Shown here piece after piece: positions 41,272-52,359 of a DNA stretch of 52,500 nucleotides. The DNA is from Prorocentrum cordatum (Eukaryota; Sar; Dinophyceae; Prorocentrales; Prorocentraceae). The stretch covers positions 162,501 through 215,000 of the forward strand of contig CAUYUJ010014333.1 of assembly GCA_963575745.1 (NCBI GenBank), given 5' to 3'. The notes under the pieces were generated by a model. It saw nothing but the letters and a program-made list of their open reading frames with translations. It did no database searches and had not been told where the DNA came from. Made by a program: the position numbers and the translations under genes. Each line of letters begins with the position of its first letter. Within the stretch, counting starts at the first letter, position 1.

Positions 41272-41454
41272 GCGATCAGGACTGTAGCAGCCGAGGCGTG
41301 TGTCTCACCACCGCGTTTGTTCCCTGTTGTGCTGTGCCCATGGCTTCCCCTCCCCGCCCTCTCGGCTCTTTGGGCGTTCCCCTGCTCTGGCTCTGCTCAT
41401 GGTACATGCCGTGGTTGTTTCATCGCACATGCCAGCCCCAGAGGTATTAGTGGT

Positions 41455-41685
41455 AGTAGTGGTTATCCTCCTCCTCTTCGTCCTCCTCCTCCTCCTATTC
41501 CTCTTCCTCCCCTCCTCCTCCCCCTCCTCCTCCCCCTCCTCCTCCTTCTCACCCTCCGGCTCCTCCTCCTCCGCCTCCTCCGCCCTCTCCGCTTCCGCCT
41601 CCGCCTCCGCCCCCGCCTCCTCCTCATCCGCCTCCGCCTCCGCCTCCTCCGCCTCCTACTCCTCTTCCCCCTCTTCGACCAAGCC
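41455..41685. repeat. CTC/CTCCGC tract
   Basis: CTCCTC passing into CTCCGCCTC and CGCCTCCGC words. Open frames here are low complexity only. Confidence 0.9.
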
Positions 41686-41689
41686 AGGC

Positions 41690-42703
41690 GCGAAAGGTCT
41701 CTTCCGCACCGCGCCGTTTGCGCCACCGCTTGGAGCCCAGATGGTCGAGAGCGGGCGGCGCTCCATCAGGCTGCGACAGAACGCTTTCCATGGGAAGGCC
41801 ACAGCCTGCACAAAAATACTATGAAGGGCCCGCCGAATCCGCCCGCACTAGAGACAGCGCCCGTAGACGTCGTCTCCCCAGCACGGATGGTTTCGGCGGT
41901 CCGAAAGGGTTGGCACAGCAGGCGCCAGCGCTTGCTCATATTGAACCTCGCTGGAGAACTGGCCAAGTTCCGCAGCGTACGAAAGCCATGCGAGGCGGGC
42001 TCAGGAGGGCCCAGGCACGGCTGCTGCAGGCTCCTTGAAATCTTGGCTCCACCGAGCCCAGAAACCGCACAGACGGCACACCATTCACCGCCCTGCAGCT
42101 GGAAGAGATGCACGACGTGCTGTCTCTGGCCCGACGCGGCCACGCGCACGCATGCTAGATCAGCATTGGCGAAGGCTCGAGAAATCCTCACAGGGGGAGG
42201 AGGGAGGACCCCGAGCGGGGAGGAGGCCTTATCCTTTGGTGTCTCTCATGAAAGGCAAGCGTCTTCTGCCTTCGGAGAAAGGCTATTTGAAGAGCGTGTT
42301 TTCAGGAGGCCAGTGGCCGCAGCACAGACAATGGAGCGCTGGCATGGTCTCCTCCCCTGAGTGTCTCGCCTGTCGGCAAAAATGCGTGCACTCTCGGCCA
42401 TCGTCACACATCGTGCGGCATGCAGTAGGAGCTCATGGAGGCTTCTTCAATTCCCTCCTGCCTTGGGGCTCTTGCGCGTGCTGCCGCCACGTTCACCCTC
42501 CCTCGACTATTTGCGGAGAGGCTGGTTGTGCCTGCTGCTGTGTTGCCTGCTTCCTCCTGTCATCCAGAGAGGGTCGGTGGCGGACCCGCAGAGATGGCGG
42601 GTCATATCTTGCTGGACGGCTCCTGGTACGACCAGGACCTGCCTGCCCATGCGCAGGCGGCTGGGTGGGCCGTCGTCTCTTTCGATCCCGAACGAATGGG
42701 AGT
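41690..42703 (+). pseudogene. Eroded retroelement: post-RT region and start of RNase H
   Basis: Frames in three phases give recognisable pieces: KGYLKSVFSGGQWPQ and SPECLACRQKCVHSRPSSH (a C-x2-C knuckle as in LINE C-termini) at about 42280-42420, and AGHILLDGSWYDQDL followed by AAGWAVVSFDPERMG at about 42595-42700, the first strands of RNase H with the LDGS Asp. The domain is cut by a CTC tract at 42702. The GWAVV motif resembles the fragment at 1-938, so both may come from one family. The upstream part (41690-42280) has no clear motif. Confidence 0.5.
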
Positions 42704-43170
42704 CCTCCTCCTCCTCCTCCTCCTCCTCCTCCTCCTCCTCCTCCTCCTCCTGCGCGTTCTCCTCCTCCTCCTCCTCCTCCTCCTCCTCATCCTCCCCCAC
42801 CTCCTTTCTCCTCCTCCTCTCTCCTTGCCTCCCCCACCTCCACCTCCTCCCTCCCCTCTCCACCTCCCTTTCTCCTCTCCTCTCACCTTCCCCCCCACCT
42901 CACCGTCTCCTCCTCCTCCTCCTCCTCCTCCTGCGCGTTCTCCTCCTCCTCCTCCTCCTCCTCCTCCTCATCCTCCTCCTCCTGCGCCTCCTCCGCCTCC
43001 TCCGCCTCCGACTCCGCCTCCGCCTCCTCCTGCGCCTCCGCCTCCGCCTCCGCCTCCTCGTCCTCCTCCGCCTCCGCCTCCGCCTCCGCCTCCTCCTCCT
43101 CCTACTCCTCCTCCTTTTCCTCCTCCGCCTCCTCCTCCTTCTCTTCCTCCTCCTCCCCCTGCTCCGCCTC
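42702..43170. repeat. CTC/CTCCGC tract interrupting the RNase H fragment
   Basis: Long CTC runs with two copies of TCCTGCGCGTTCTCCTCC (about 42749 and 42931), implying an internal duplication, and CCTCCGCCTCCGC words to 43170. Confidence 0.9.
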
Positions 43171-43307
43171 ACGGCGTTGAGCACGCTGCGGCTATGAGCC
43201 GCCGTCGTGCGTCTGCCTTACACGGCGTCCATATGTGCTGTAGGCTGCTGCGCCTAGCAGCCAGGCCCCGCCTGGCCGGTCCCTGGTCCCTCCTCTTGAG
43301 CGTCAGT

Positions 43308-43351
<44 letters not shown>

Positions 43352-43414
43352 GTGTTGCTGCGTTGCGCTGAGGCTCGCAAGCGGGCCGTAGAGGCGGCCG
43401 GTGCCTGGGTGTAG
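43171..43414. other. Spacer with a CAG microsatellite
   Basis: About 14 AGC/CAG units lie at 43308-43350. The flanks encode no recognisable motif. A TAG at 43412 closes the frame just before the RT motif of LINE B. Confidence 0.7.
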
Positions 43415-45478
43415 GACGCTTTGTACATGGACGACGGCCAGGTTGTGCTCCCGCCCACTTTCGCTGCCATCTACTTGGGCGCCTTCGATGCGGAACTCGC
43501 TGCTGTGGGCGGCACGCGCGTAGCGGATGGCCAGTTCACGAGCACTGCCCGGCTGCTTGGGTCGCTGGCCGCCCTGGCCGTTACATGCCCGTTCTGGAGT
43601 GCCGGGATCGTCGGGGCAACGTGCCGGCTGAGCATTGCGTCGGAGGGCGCCCAGAGGGCAAGGTCCTTGGGATCGAGCTGGACGGCGCAACCCTCACGGA
43701 GCAGTTCGACGCCGCCTCGCGGAGCACGGCGGCCGTGTGCGCTGAGCTTCAGCTGATGCAAGACGCGCGCGGGCGGAGCTCGCCCTCTTGCGCGTCTCCG
43801 CAAATGCCACAGGGTTGTCAATCTGCTGCGGCCGGCCTGGCCCGACCTCGACCCCTCGCAGGCATCAACGTTCGACCGCGGGCAGCGCCTCGCTCTCGGA
43901 GCCATCTTGGGGGGGCCGCTCTCCGACAGGGCGTGTTCGCAGGCGTCGGGGTCCGCGGAGGAACGCTGTGGACTTGCGCCTGCCTGCTTCCTGGCCAGCA
44001 AGACAGAGGCGCGCAGCCTTGCCGAGGACCTTGCGAGGTTGCTCCCAGGCCCCGTCCGCGACCCTCTCTTTGCGCACTGGGCTGCCACGACGCGCGCGGC
44101 CCTGGGCGATTGGTGCGTGCAGCTCCCGCCGCCGTCCGCTGAGGTGGCCAAGCAGCGCCTGCAGGCGGGGGCCGAAGAGGCCGCCCAGCGCCTCGCGCAG
44201 GTCGCCGGGTTCCTGCCGCGGGGCCGGGCTGGAGATGGCGACGAGTTCGCCAGGCGCGCCGCCAGCGCGCTCTTGCTGCAATGCCCCGACGACCCCGAGC
44301 ACCCGAATGCGGAGGAGGGCCTGCAGGCGCGCTCGGTTGACCTGGCGCCCGGCCCCCGCCTGGCGGCCCTGGACTGCCAGGACTGGCCGGGCGGCCAGAT
44401 CCTCGACAATCTCACGCACCTTGATACTGATCACCGCTGGCTGTGGGTCCTGGCGGCGGTCGACGACGCCGCGCTGTCCCCTGCCGAGTTCGTAACCGCG
44501 GTTCGGCTTCGCCTCGGGGCAGACCTTTTGGGGGCCCCTGCCGCGTGCGCGAGATGCGACGGCCGGCTGGACGTGCAGGGCCAGCGCGCGCTCCGATGCG
44601 CTCCAGGCTCGGCCACGAGGGGGCACAACAGGGTCCAGGACACGCTGCTCGGACTGGCGTCCCTGGCTGACGCCGTGCCCCGCGGCTTGGTGGCCGGCGG
44701 CTGGCCGACCTCCTCACGGACGCGGCATTTGGCCGTCTGGCGGCGCTGGACGTTGGCATCGCCAACCCAAGCGCGCGCACGGCCGCAAACGACGCCTGCG
44801 ACTCCATGGCGCGGAAAAAGCTCGAGGAGCACGGTCCGTGCCTGAGGGAGCTGGCGGATGATGGCGTGGAATGCTGCCCCGTGATATGGAGCTGCTGGGG
44901 GCGGCCGCGCACCGACGCCTCGGCGGCGCGCTCCATGGCCCAGTCCGCGGCCAGGCGCCACGGGGCCGTGCGCCCCCAGGACCTCGAGCTGCGGGCGCGC
45001 GGTGCCATCGGAATGCAGATCTGGAAGCGCGCCGCAAGCATGGTGGCATGCCGCCCCGCCCTCTGTGCGGAGGAGGCAGCCACCGTCCTGCCCGCGGCGG
45101 CGGCCGCGGCGGTGGCCGCCCGGCAGCTCTGGCTGGCGGCCCCGGCCGACCTGTCCCCCCTCGCCGCCCCCGCGGGCCCTCCCGGCCTTTCCAGCGATTC
45201 CCTGCTGGCCAGCGACTCCAGGGATGGCGGGGGTGGCTGGGGCGTGGCTGGGGGAGCCTCCGACGTGCGCCGTGCGTCTGCGGCGGCGGAAGCGGCCCCG
45301 CGGGCGCTCTCCGCCGTGGCCGCGGCGGCGGCGGCAGCAGCTGCGGTGACGGAGCCGGGCCCCATGGCGGACGTCTTCGGCGACTTTAGCTCTGGCTGCG
45401 AGTCGCCGACGGGGCGGCCTCCACCGGGCGCTGCCGGAGCTGCCGCGGCGGTGGGCTCGGCTTCGGCTGCCCCAGGGC
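43415..45478 (+). pseudogene. LINE B 3' region, first copy: RT motif C to C-terminus
   Basis: The fragment opens inside an RT: ALYMDDGQVVLPPTFAAIYL (YMDD motif C), FDAELAAVGGTRVADGQ and TARLLGS. In shifting frames it then gives EARSLAEDLARLLPGPVRD, a Cys module VRLRLGADLLGAPAACARC, RALRCAPGSATRGHNRVQD, DLLTDAAFGRLAALDVGI and KKLEEHGPCLRELADDGVE, with an Ala-rich end (AVAAAAAAAAAVTEPGPM). This CxxC ... RxLRC ... RGHN order is typical of LINE ORF2 C-termini. Several frameshifts make it non-coding. From 43574 on it is duplicated at 45479. Confidence 0.7.
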
Positions 45479-47384
45479 CTGGCCGTTACACGCCCGTTCT
45501 GGAGTGCCGGGATCGTCGGGGCAACGTGCCGGCTGAGCATTGCGTCGGAGGGCGCCCAGAGGGCAAGGTCCTTGGGATCGAGCTGGACGGCGCAACCCTC
45601 GCGGAGCAGTTCGACGCCGCCTCGCGGAGCACGGCGGCCGCGCGCGCTGAGCTTCAGCAAGACGCGCGCGGGCGGAGCTCGCCCACTTGCGCGTCTCCGC
45701 AAATTCCAGCACCGTTGTCAATCTGCTGCGGGCGGCCTGGCCCGACCTCGACCCCTCGCAGGCAGCAACGTTCGACCGCGGGCGGCGCCTCGCTCTCGGA
45801 GCCATCTTGGGGGGGCCGCTCTCCGACAGGGTGTGTTCGCAGGCGTCGGGGTCCGCGGAGGAACGCTGTGGACTTGCGCCTGCCTGCGTTCCTGGCCAGC
45901 AGGACAGAGGCGCGCAGCCTTGCCCAGGACCTTGCGAGGTTGCTCCCAGGCCCCGTCCGCGACCCTCTCTTTGCGCACTGGGCTGCCACGACGCGCGCGG
46001 CCCTGGGCAATTGGTGCGCGCAGCTCCCGCCGCCGTCCGCTGAGGTGGCCAAGCAGCGCCTGCAGGCGGGGGCCGAAGAGGCCGCCCGGCGCCTCGCGCA
46101 GGTCGCCGGGTTCCTGCCGCGGGGCCGGGCTGGAGATGGCGACGAGTTCGCCAGGCGCGCCGCCAGCGCGCTCTTGCTGCACGGCCCCGACGACACCGAG
46201 CACCCGAATACGGAGGAGGGCCTGCAGGCGCGCTCGGTTGACCTGGCGCCCGGCCCCCGCCTGGCGGCCCTGGACTGCCAGGCAGGACTGGCCGGGCGGC
46301 CCGATCCTCGACAATCTCACGCACCTTGATACTGATCACCGCTGGCTGTGGGTCCTGACGGCGGTCGACGACGCCGCGCTGTCCCCTGCCGAATTCGTAA
46401 CCGCGGTTCGGCTTCGCCTCGGGGCAGACCTTTTGGGGGCCCCTGCCGCGTGCGCGAGATGCGACGGCCGGCTGGGCGCGCAGGGCCAGCGCGCGCTCCG
46501 ATGCGCTCCAGGCTCGGCCACGAGGGGGCGCAACAGGGTCCAGGACACGCTGCTCGGACTGGCGTCCCTGGCTGACGCCGTGCCCCGCGGCTTGGCGGCC
46601 GGCGGCTGGCCGACCTCCTCACGGACGCGGCGTTTGGCCGTCTGGCGGCGCTGGACGTTGGCATCGCCAACCCAAGCGCGCACGGCCGCGAACGACGCCT
46701 GCGACTCCATGGCGCGGAAAAAGCTCGAGGAGCACGGTCCGTACCTGAGGGAGCTGGCGGATGATGGCGTGGAATACTGCCCCGTGATATGGACCTGCTG
46801 GGGGCGGCCGCACACCGGCGCCTCGGCGGCGCGCTCCGCGGCCCAGTCCGCGGCCAGGCGCCACGGGGCCGTGCGCCCCCAGGACCTCGAGCTGCGGGCG
46901 CGCGGTGCCATCGGAATGCAGATCTGGAAGAGCGCCGCAAGCATGGTGGCATGCCGCCCCGCCCTCTGTGCGGAGGAGGCAGCCACCGTCCTGCCCGCGG
47001 CGGTGGCCGCGGCGGTGGCCGCCCGGCAGCTCTGGCTGGCGGCCCCGGCCGACCTGTCCCCCCTCGCCGCCCCTGCGGGTCCTCCCGGCCTTTCCAGCGA
47101 TTCCCTGCTGGCCAGCGACTCCACGGATAGCGGGGGTGGCTGGGGCGTGGCTGGGGGAGCCTCCGACGCGCGCCGTGCGTCTGCGGCGGCGGAAGCGGCC
47201 CCGCGGGCACTTTCCGCCGTGGCCGCGGCGGCGGCGGCAGCAGCTGCGGTGACGGAGCCGGGCCCCATGGCGGACGTCTTCGGCGACTTTAGCTCTGGCT
47301 GCGAGTCGCCGACGGGGCGGCCTCCGCCGGGCGCTGCCCGAGCTGCCGCGGCGGCGGGCTCGGCTTCGGCTGCCCCAGGGCGCC
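45479..47384 (+). pseudogene. LINE B 3' region, second (tandem) copy
   Basis: Starts at CTGGCCGTTACACGCCCG, exactly 1905 bp after the matching sequence at 43574, and repeats the whole post-motif-C region with few changes. Clear variants include CAGGCAGGACTGG (extra bases near 46280) and single-base differences in EEHGPYLRELADDGVEYC. Unit length is a multiple of three, and the junction reads through from the first copy's Ala-rich tail. The second copy alone continues into the true downstream sequence (GGCGCCAGGTGGCTTCGAGG). Confidence 0.85.
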
Positions 47385-47792
47385 AGGTGGCTTCGAGGCG
47401 GCAGTGGGCGCTGGCTCTGCTGGCTTGGCGGCGGCGGCCAGGCCAGGTTGACGGCGGGGGTGGCTGGGGCGTGGCTGGGGGAGCCTCCGACGCGCGCCGT
47501 GCGTCTGCGGCGGCGGAAGCGGCCCCGCGGGCACTTTCCGCCGTGGCCGCGGCGGCGGCGGCAGCAGCTGCGGTGACGGAGCCGGGCCCCATGGCGGACG
47601 TCTTCGGCGACTTTAGCTCTGGCTGCGAGTCGCCGACGGGGCGGCCTCCGCCGGGCGCTGCCCGAGCTGCCGCGGCGGCGGGCTCGGCTTCGGCTGCCCC
47701 AGGGCGCCAGGTGGCTTCGAGGCGGCAGTGGGCGCTGGCTCTGCTGGCTTGGCGGCGGCGGCCAGGCCAGGTTGACGGCAGGGGTGGCTGGT
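47132..47792. repeat. 324-bp tandem duplication at the end of LINE B
   Basis: GGGGGTGGCTGGGGCGTGG begins at 47132 and again at 47456, with near-identical sequence between. A third unit starts near 47780 (GGGGTGGCTGGTGGAG) and breaks off after about 13 bp. The unit is 108 codons and encodes the Ala-rich tail plus RQVASRRQWALALLAWRRR. Confidence 0.9.
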
Positions 47793-47811
47793 GGAGCGCA
47801 GAGGATAAACA

Positions 47812-48500
47812 AAAGCAGCAGCAGCAGCAGCAGCAACAGCCTCCTCCTCCTCCTACTACTACTCCTCCTCCTCTTCTGCTGATTCTTCTTCTTGGTATTA
47901 TTATTATTAGTTTTAGTATTAGTATTAGTAATATTATTCGTATTTTTTCATACTCATCTTATAAATCTTATTCTTAGTATGATTCGTCTTAGTATTCTTG
48001 TTCTTATTATGATTAGTATCCTGATTAATGTTATTAGTATCAATATTATTAGTATTCTTCTTACTCGTCGTATTATAAGTAGTATTCTTATTGGTTTCTT
48101 ATTCTTCTCCTTATTCGTATTATCAGTATTATAAGTCGTATTATAAGTAGTACTTTTCTTATTCTTCTTACTCGTCGTATTATAAGTAGTATCCTTATTC
48201 TTCTCCTTACGATTCATCTTCTGATTCATCTTCTTCTTCTTCCTCTTCTTTGTTGTCTTCTTCTTCCTCCTCCTCCCCCTCCTCCTCCTCCTCTTCCTCC
48301 TCCCCCTGCTCCTCCTCCTCCTGCGCCTCCTCCTCCGCCACCGCCTCCGCCTCCTCCTCTTCCTCCCCCTCCTCCTCCTCCTCCTCCTCCGCCTCCTCCT
48401 CCGTCTCCCCCTTGTCCTCCTCTTCCTCCTGCGCCTCCTCCTGCGCCTCCTCCTCCGCCTCCGCCTCCGCCTCCTCATCTTCCTCCTCCTCCTCGCACGT
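47812..48500. repeat. CAG, CTC, ATT-type and CTC low-complexity block
   Basis: CAG units at about 47812-47838; CTC at 47842-47880; ATT/AGT-type trinucleotides at 47890-48230 with a repeated word (TTCTTACTCGTCGTATTATA at 48057 and 48166); and CTC/CTCCGC at 48235-48500. The sequence types are the same as the 5' regions of the tandem elements, but no unique module is shared. Confidence 0.85.
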
Positions 48501-48524
48501 AGCTCGGAATGAGTTCGTAGTCGC

Positions 48525-49217
48525 TTAGCTCGTTCGATCGTCCAGTTGCTGCAAAAGCTGCGCTCTGGCAGCACGGGCATGCTGCGCAATCAACGTTGGA
48601 TCAGCATTGGCCTGACTCCGAGTCGAGTTATATAAGTAGAAAGTCAAAATCAGGCGTTGCACAGCGAGCAATCGTTGCTCTCCAGTCATGTCCTCGGCGA
48701 TCCCCGACCTACGATCAAGAAAAACCTCGGTCGGAGTCGACGGAACCCAAACGGTCTGCACAGCACCCCACAGCAACGGACAACAAGACAACACATACTT
48801 TTGCGTGTCGCACTCATTAGGGCAACCGAATTGACAGGGAATGTTGATCTGACGAACCCTCCGCTCCGTCGTCCAAGCCCCCACCACCGTCTTCATTGTC
48901 GAGGCCTGCCATGAGGGCGGCAGGGCACTGAGACACTCGTTGAGCATCTTCCAGCTGCACGCAGCCTTGGCCTGTGGAGACAGAGGCGCGGCAGTCCACA
49001 TCTCCACGCGCTTGAATATGGTGTCTCCTAGATTTTCCTCAAAAAAGCTCAGCCCCCAGGTGCCTCGAGATCGCCCTTTGAACAGGGACAGGAGGACCCC
49101 CGTCCACAGCCTGGAGCCTCTACGCCTCGCTGAGAGCATCCATGGCAAGAGCAACAGGACGGACAATACGGCGGGAGGAGGAAAAGCCATCGGCAGCGGC
49201 AGCAAGCTCCTGGGCAT
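48525..49217 (-). pseudogene. LINE C C-terminal domain
   Basis: The frame reads KAACSWKMLNECLSALPPS, VVGAWTTERRVRQINIPC, QFGCPNECDTQKYVLSCC and PLLWGAVQTVWVPS, and ends RAQLLQQLDDRTS-stop. It corresponds point for point to the LINE A C-terminus at 5680-6276. The first ~40 residues (LSVLLLLPWML) are probably off-frame; the connector to the RT thumb lies in another phase. Confidence 0.75.
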
Positions 49218-49831
49218 ATGATGGCTCGATCCAGTGGTCTGGCTCCCACTTGCCTTGGATCCACTTCTTCATTGGCAGAAATTCTCTCGCCGCCTGCTGC
49301 TGGGCCTTCCACAACGAACGCCAATTAGTGGTCGTCTGCTTGGATGTGCGCAGGAGAGCCGCTAGCGATTGAACGAGCATTGACTGCGGGCGAATCTTCG
49401 ACCATTGTCTCAAGGCGAGCAGTTGAGACAGGGGAAAAGAGAAGGCAGGGAGGTGGATGATCTTATGGAGAGCCCACGACTCCCATCTCAGGACGGGCTG
49501 TGGCATGCGAGAGAGCTGGGAAAGGTAGCTGAACTTCGACACAGCTCTCGAGTTATACAGAGTGACGGCAATCGAGGGGGGGCGGCCTTAGTCGCAGCTA
49601 ATTCTTTGACGACCACAACCCACTCACGAAACGCACGACGCCACATCAAACCTCTCGGTGCTGCTGGGCCGATCCACACCCCAAGATATTCCGCCGCTGA
49701 GACAATTGGCATCGCTGCCCACCTCGGGACGACCTGGCTCAATCTGCACTGGACCTTCTCAGCAAGCCGGGGAGAGAGAGGGGCAGAGACAGGGGTGATC
49801 TGACACTTCGGGATGCAAAGCCACAGGCCAG
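49120..49831 (-). pseudogene. LINE C RT thumb and connector, frameshifted
   Basis: Two phases carry the expected parts: SAAEYLGVWIGPAAPRGL (49640-49700) and KFSYLSQLSRMPQPVLRW, SWALHKIIHLPAF, KWIQGKWEPDHWIEPSYAQE (49120-49542). LINE A has AEYLGVPLGP and SYLSQLFARPQ in the same order. At least two frameshifts are needed to link them. Confidence 0.65.
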
Positions 49832-50796
49832 CTAGCAGACGCGCAGCCGCGCAACATAAAATGTGCCCGACAGTCGTGAAAGTGCCGCCAGCTCCCTCAC
49901 CGCCACCCCCACATCATCCGCACAGACCCCCACCTCCGACCCAGGATGCTTACGAAGCCTGCTTCGCATGTCCCGAATTAGAGGATCCATCGCCATCGCC
50001 CACAAACTGCCACTGGACGGGTCACCCTGCATAACTCCCGAGTCAACTACACAGAACGGGAGCAACAATCCCTGAAGTGCAACACGAGCCGTCGCAAAGG
50101 CATAGGTGGCCTGCAGGGAGAGGCGAAAGCCTGCAGGAAGATCTGTCAGCTCTAGAACCCTCCAAAGAAACACGTGGATCAAAGAGGGGAAAGAATTGCC
50201 AAAGTCAAGGAGGAGGAGAAGAGGGAGGTCAGTGGCCGCTGAGGGGAGCACGCGGGCAATCCTAGCTGAGGACTCTAGCAGGGTTATGTTGTCAAGAAAG
50301 TTCCTTCCTGCCACGAATCCACGCTGGTCGCTGTGCAACTCCTTTGACAGGATCGGCTTTAGACACTGGTTGCATGCTGCTGGCCAAATCTTGACGTCAG
50401 TGTTTTTGAGGGCCAAGGGTCGGGTGGTGGCAGGCTCGCGGACCGCAAAGCTCGCATCTTCCACCTTCCTGCCCTTGGGGGGGCGAAAACCAGCAGCAAG
50501 TCATTTAATTCAGGAGGGGGAGGGGGCCCCGAAAAGAGTTCCAGAAGAAGAAGACCGTGGAGCACAGGCACAGCTAACTTCGCGCCCTTCCACGCCGAGC
50601 ACGGGGGTCCATCAGGGCCAGGAGCCGTAGGAGAGGCAAGGATGAGCGCATTGCGTAGCTGCTCCTCTGACGGCGGCTTCAGATCTGGCCAGTCAAACTG
50701 CTTTGCATGCTTAGACATATACGCATCTAAATGCTGAAACGGGGTTGACTTTGGCGCGAAGACGGGGGGCCAGTGCTCTCTGAGCGCTTCTTTCAT
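49832..50796 (-). pseudogene. LINE C reverse transcriptase domain
   Basis: The first frame (50796-50480) has ALREHWPPVFAPKSTPFQ and SPTAPGPDGPPCSAWKG. After a shift at the 7-G run near 50480 the second frame (50464-49832) has ATTRPLALKNTDVK, SDQRGFVAGRNFLDNITLL, motif A LLLLDFGNSFPS, motif B SGVMQGDPSSGSL and motif C VGVCADDVGVAV, ending RLSGTFYVA before a stop. All RT Asp positions are present. The CADD form of motif C is shared with LINE A, which supports one family. Confidence 0.8.
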
Positions 50797-50874
50797 GAAG
50801 AGAGGAGAGGAGAGGAGAGGAGAGGAGAGGAGAGGAGAGGAGAGGAGAGGAGAGGAGAGGAGAGGAGAGGAGAG
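50797..50874. repeat. AGAGG pentanucleotide microsatellite inside LINE C
   Basis: About 15 perfect GAGAG/AGAGG units. On the minus strand it sits between GKLWAPKGKT and ALREHWPPVF, which in LINE A are about 20 residues apart, so it has grown within the ORF2 linker. Confidence 0.95.
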
Positions 50875-50890
50875 GGTCTCGCCCAGAGGG

Positions 50891-52359
50891 TCAACAAGGC
50901 CCTGGATGGGGCAGAGTCTTTCCTTTCGGAGCCCAGAGTTTCCCCCGTCGCCGTTCAGCCCTCATAAACGCACGCAGTCTCTTGCGCCCCAGAAAAGGCG
51001 TCGACTCTGCTTGGACCTCTGCCTGGGCCCTGGCGAGACGGCTGGCAAGCACTTCTTGCTGCAACTGCTCATGCTGCCTGCGAAAACGGATTGGGCTTAT
51101 CAGGGAAACCACGCTGACAGGGCCCTCTTCAATCCTCATGAGGTCCCTCGCAAGAGCAGCTTTCGATAGGACTTCCTGGCCAGGTCAAGATCATCAAAAT
51201 GGACCGCTCTGGCAACCGATCTAAAAATCATCAGACGAGCCTCCAGAGGTGGAGTGCCCAATCTAGTGAGACGATTCCTCGCAGCACGCGCAGCCTCGCG
51301 CATCGACCTTTTCAGCTCCCTCCATCGCGGCATCGGCGGCGGCCGATCAATGTCCGAGTGGCTGATCAGCTCGTCCAGCATCTCCGCGTGCTCCGCCGTC
51401 TCGCAGACAAAACGAGGAACAACCTGGTCTTCAGGAGGCCTACGACGTCTGGGATAAAACACCACCTGCACCGGTGCATGATCCGAAATACCTTCATCAT
51501 CCAATCTCTCAGGCTCCACGGGTACAGTAGCCGTCATGTTCCAATGCAGTAGCTTCCACTGTGGTGTAGAGATCATCACTCGATCAATATGCGTCAACTG
51601 TTGTCCGTCCTTCACAAAATGCGTTGGTCTCTCTGGGTCAAGCTCAACCATGTCTTCTAACCCGTGTGCGAGGAGCTCCCAGTGCTCACGGCTGCGTGGG
51701 TCAGTGCCCACACCTTTGTCGATCAGCGGGACGTGTAGATGAGTAGGTGCCACTTCGTGGTAATTGAAATCCCCCAACACCACCACCGTCATATGGTCTG
51801 GGCAAGTCATCGCAATTTGTACTTCCGCCCTGATCCTGCTTGTCAGTTGATTGACTTGGAGTGCAGAAAGGCCATAATTGTGTATATTATAACATACCAG
51901 CATAGTGTCCGACCTGTCTAGATTCCCTCTTGCTTTGATAGCCAATATTTGCACCCGACCTGGAATGATGTCCGCATATCTAATCCTTTCATTTTCCAAC
52001 CCCTCTTCCATCTGTTTCTGAGTCATTTCTGGAAGTATGAATACCACGCCACCTGTCGCGTGCTGAGGAATCGATGCAAATATAGCCATATCCATTCTCA
52101 GACACATTTGTGACTTGAGCTCCTCCTTTGCACCATGAACTTCCTGCAACGCAACAACCGACATATTCTTACAAAACTCTCTCAGCTTGTTAATTGTGTT
52201 GGTCCGCAACCCCATATCGTGATGTAATAATGCTCGTGTGTTCCAAGTCATGAATGCTACCTGTTGCGGAATGCCCCTCTTGAAGTCTTCTTTCCAAACT
52301 TGCAATGTCCTGTTAAATCGATCATTGCACTGAGTCCTCGACCGCATTGAATGTAGCAT
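50891..52359 (-). CDS. LINE C EEP endonuclease and linker, largely open
   Basis: An open frame (52452-51136) holds a full EEP domain: VAFMTWNTRALLHHDMG (Asn), SVVALQEVHGAKEEL (Glu), IFASIPQHATGGVVFILP, VLGDFNYHEVAP (GDxN), THIDRVMIST (ID motif) and ISDHAPVQVVF (SDHxPV). All expected catalytic residues are present. A linker with LKRSMREAARAARNRLTRL follows. At 51136 the frame ends and continues in another phase (51139-50891) through AERRRGKLWAPKGKT. The start is uncertain: the N-terminal ~45 residues overlap the end of ORF1 and are Arg-rich, so a Met near 52359 or 52347 is more likely. It would nick target DNA for target-primed reverse transcription. Confidence 0.75.
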
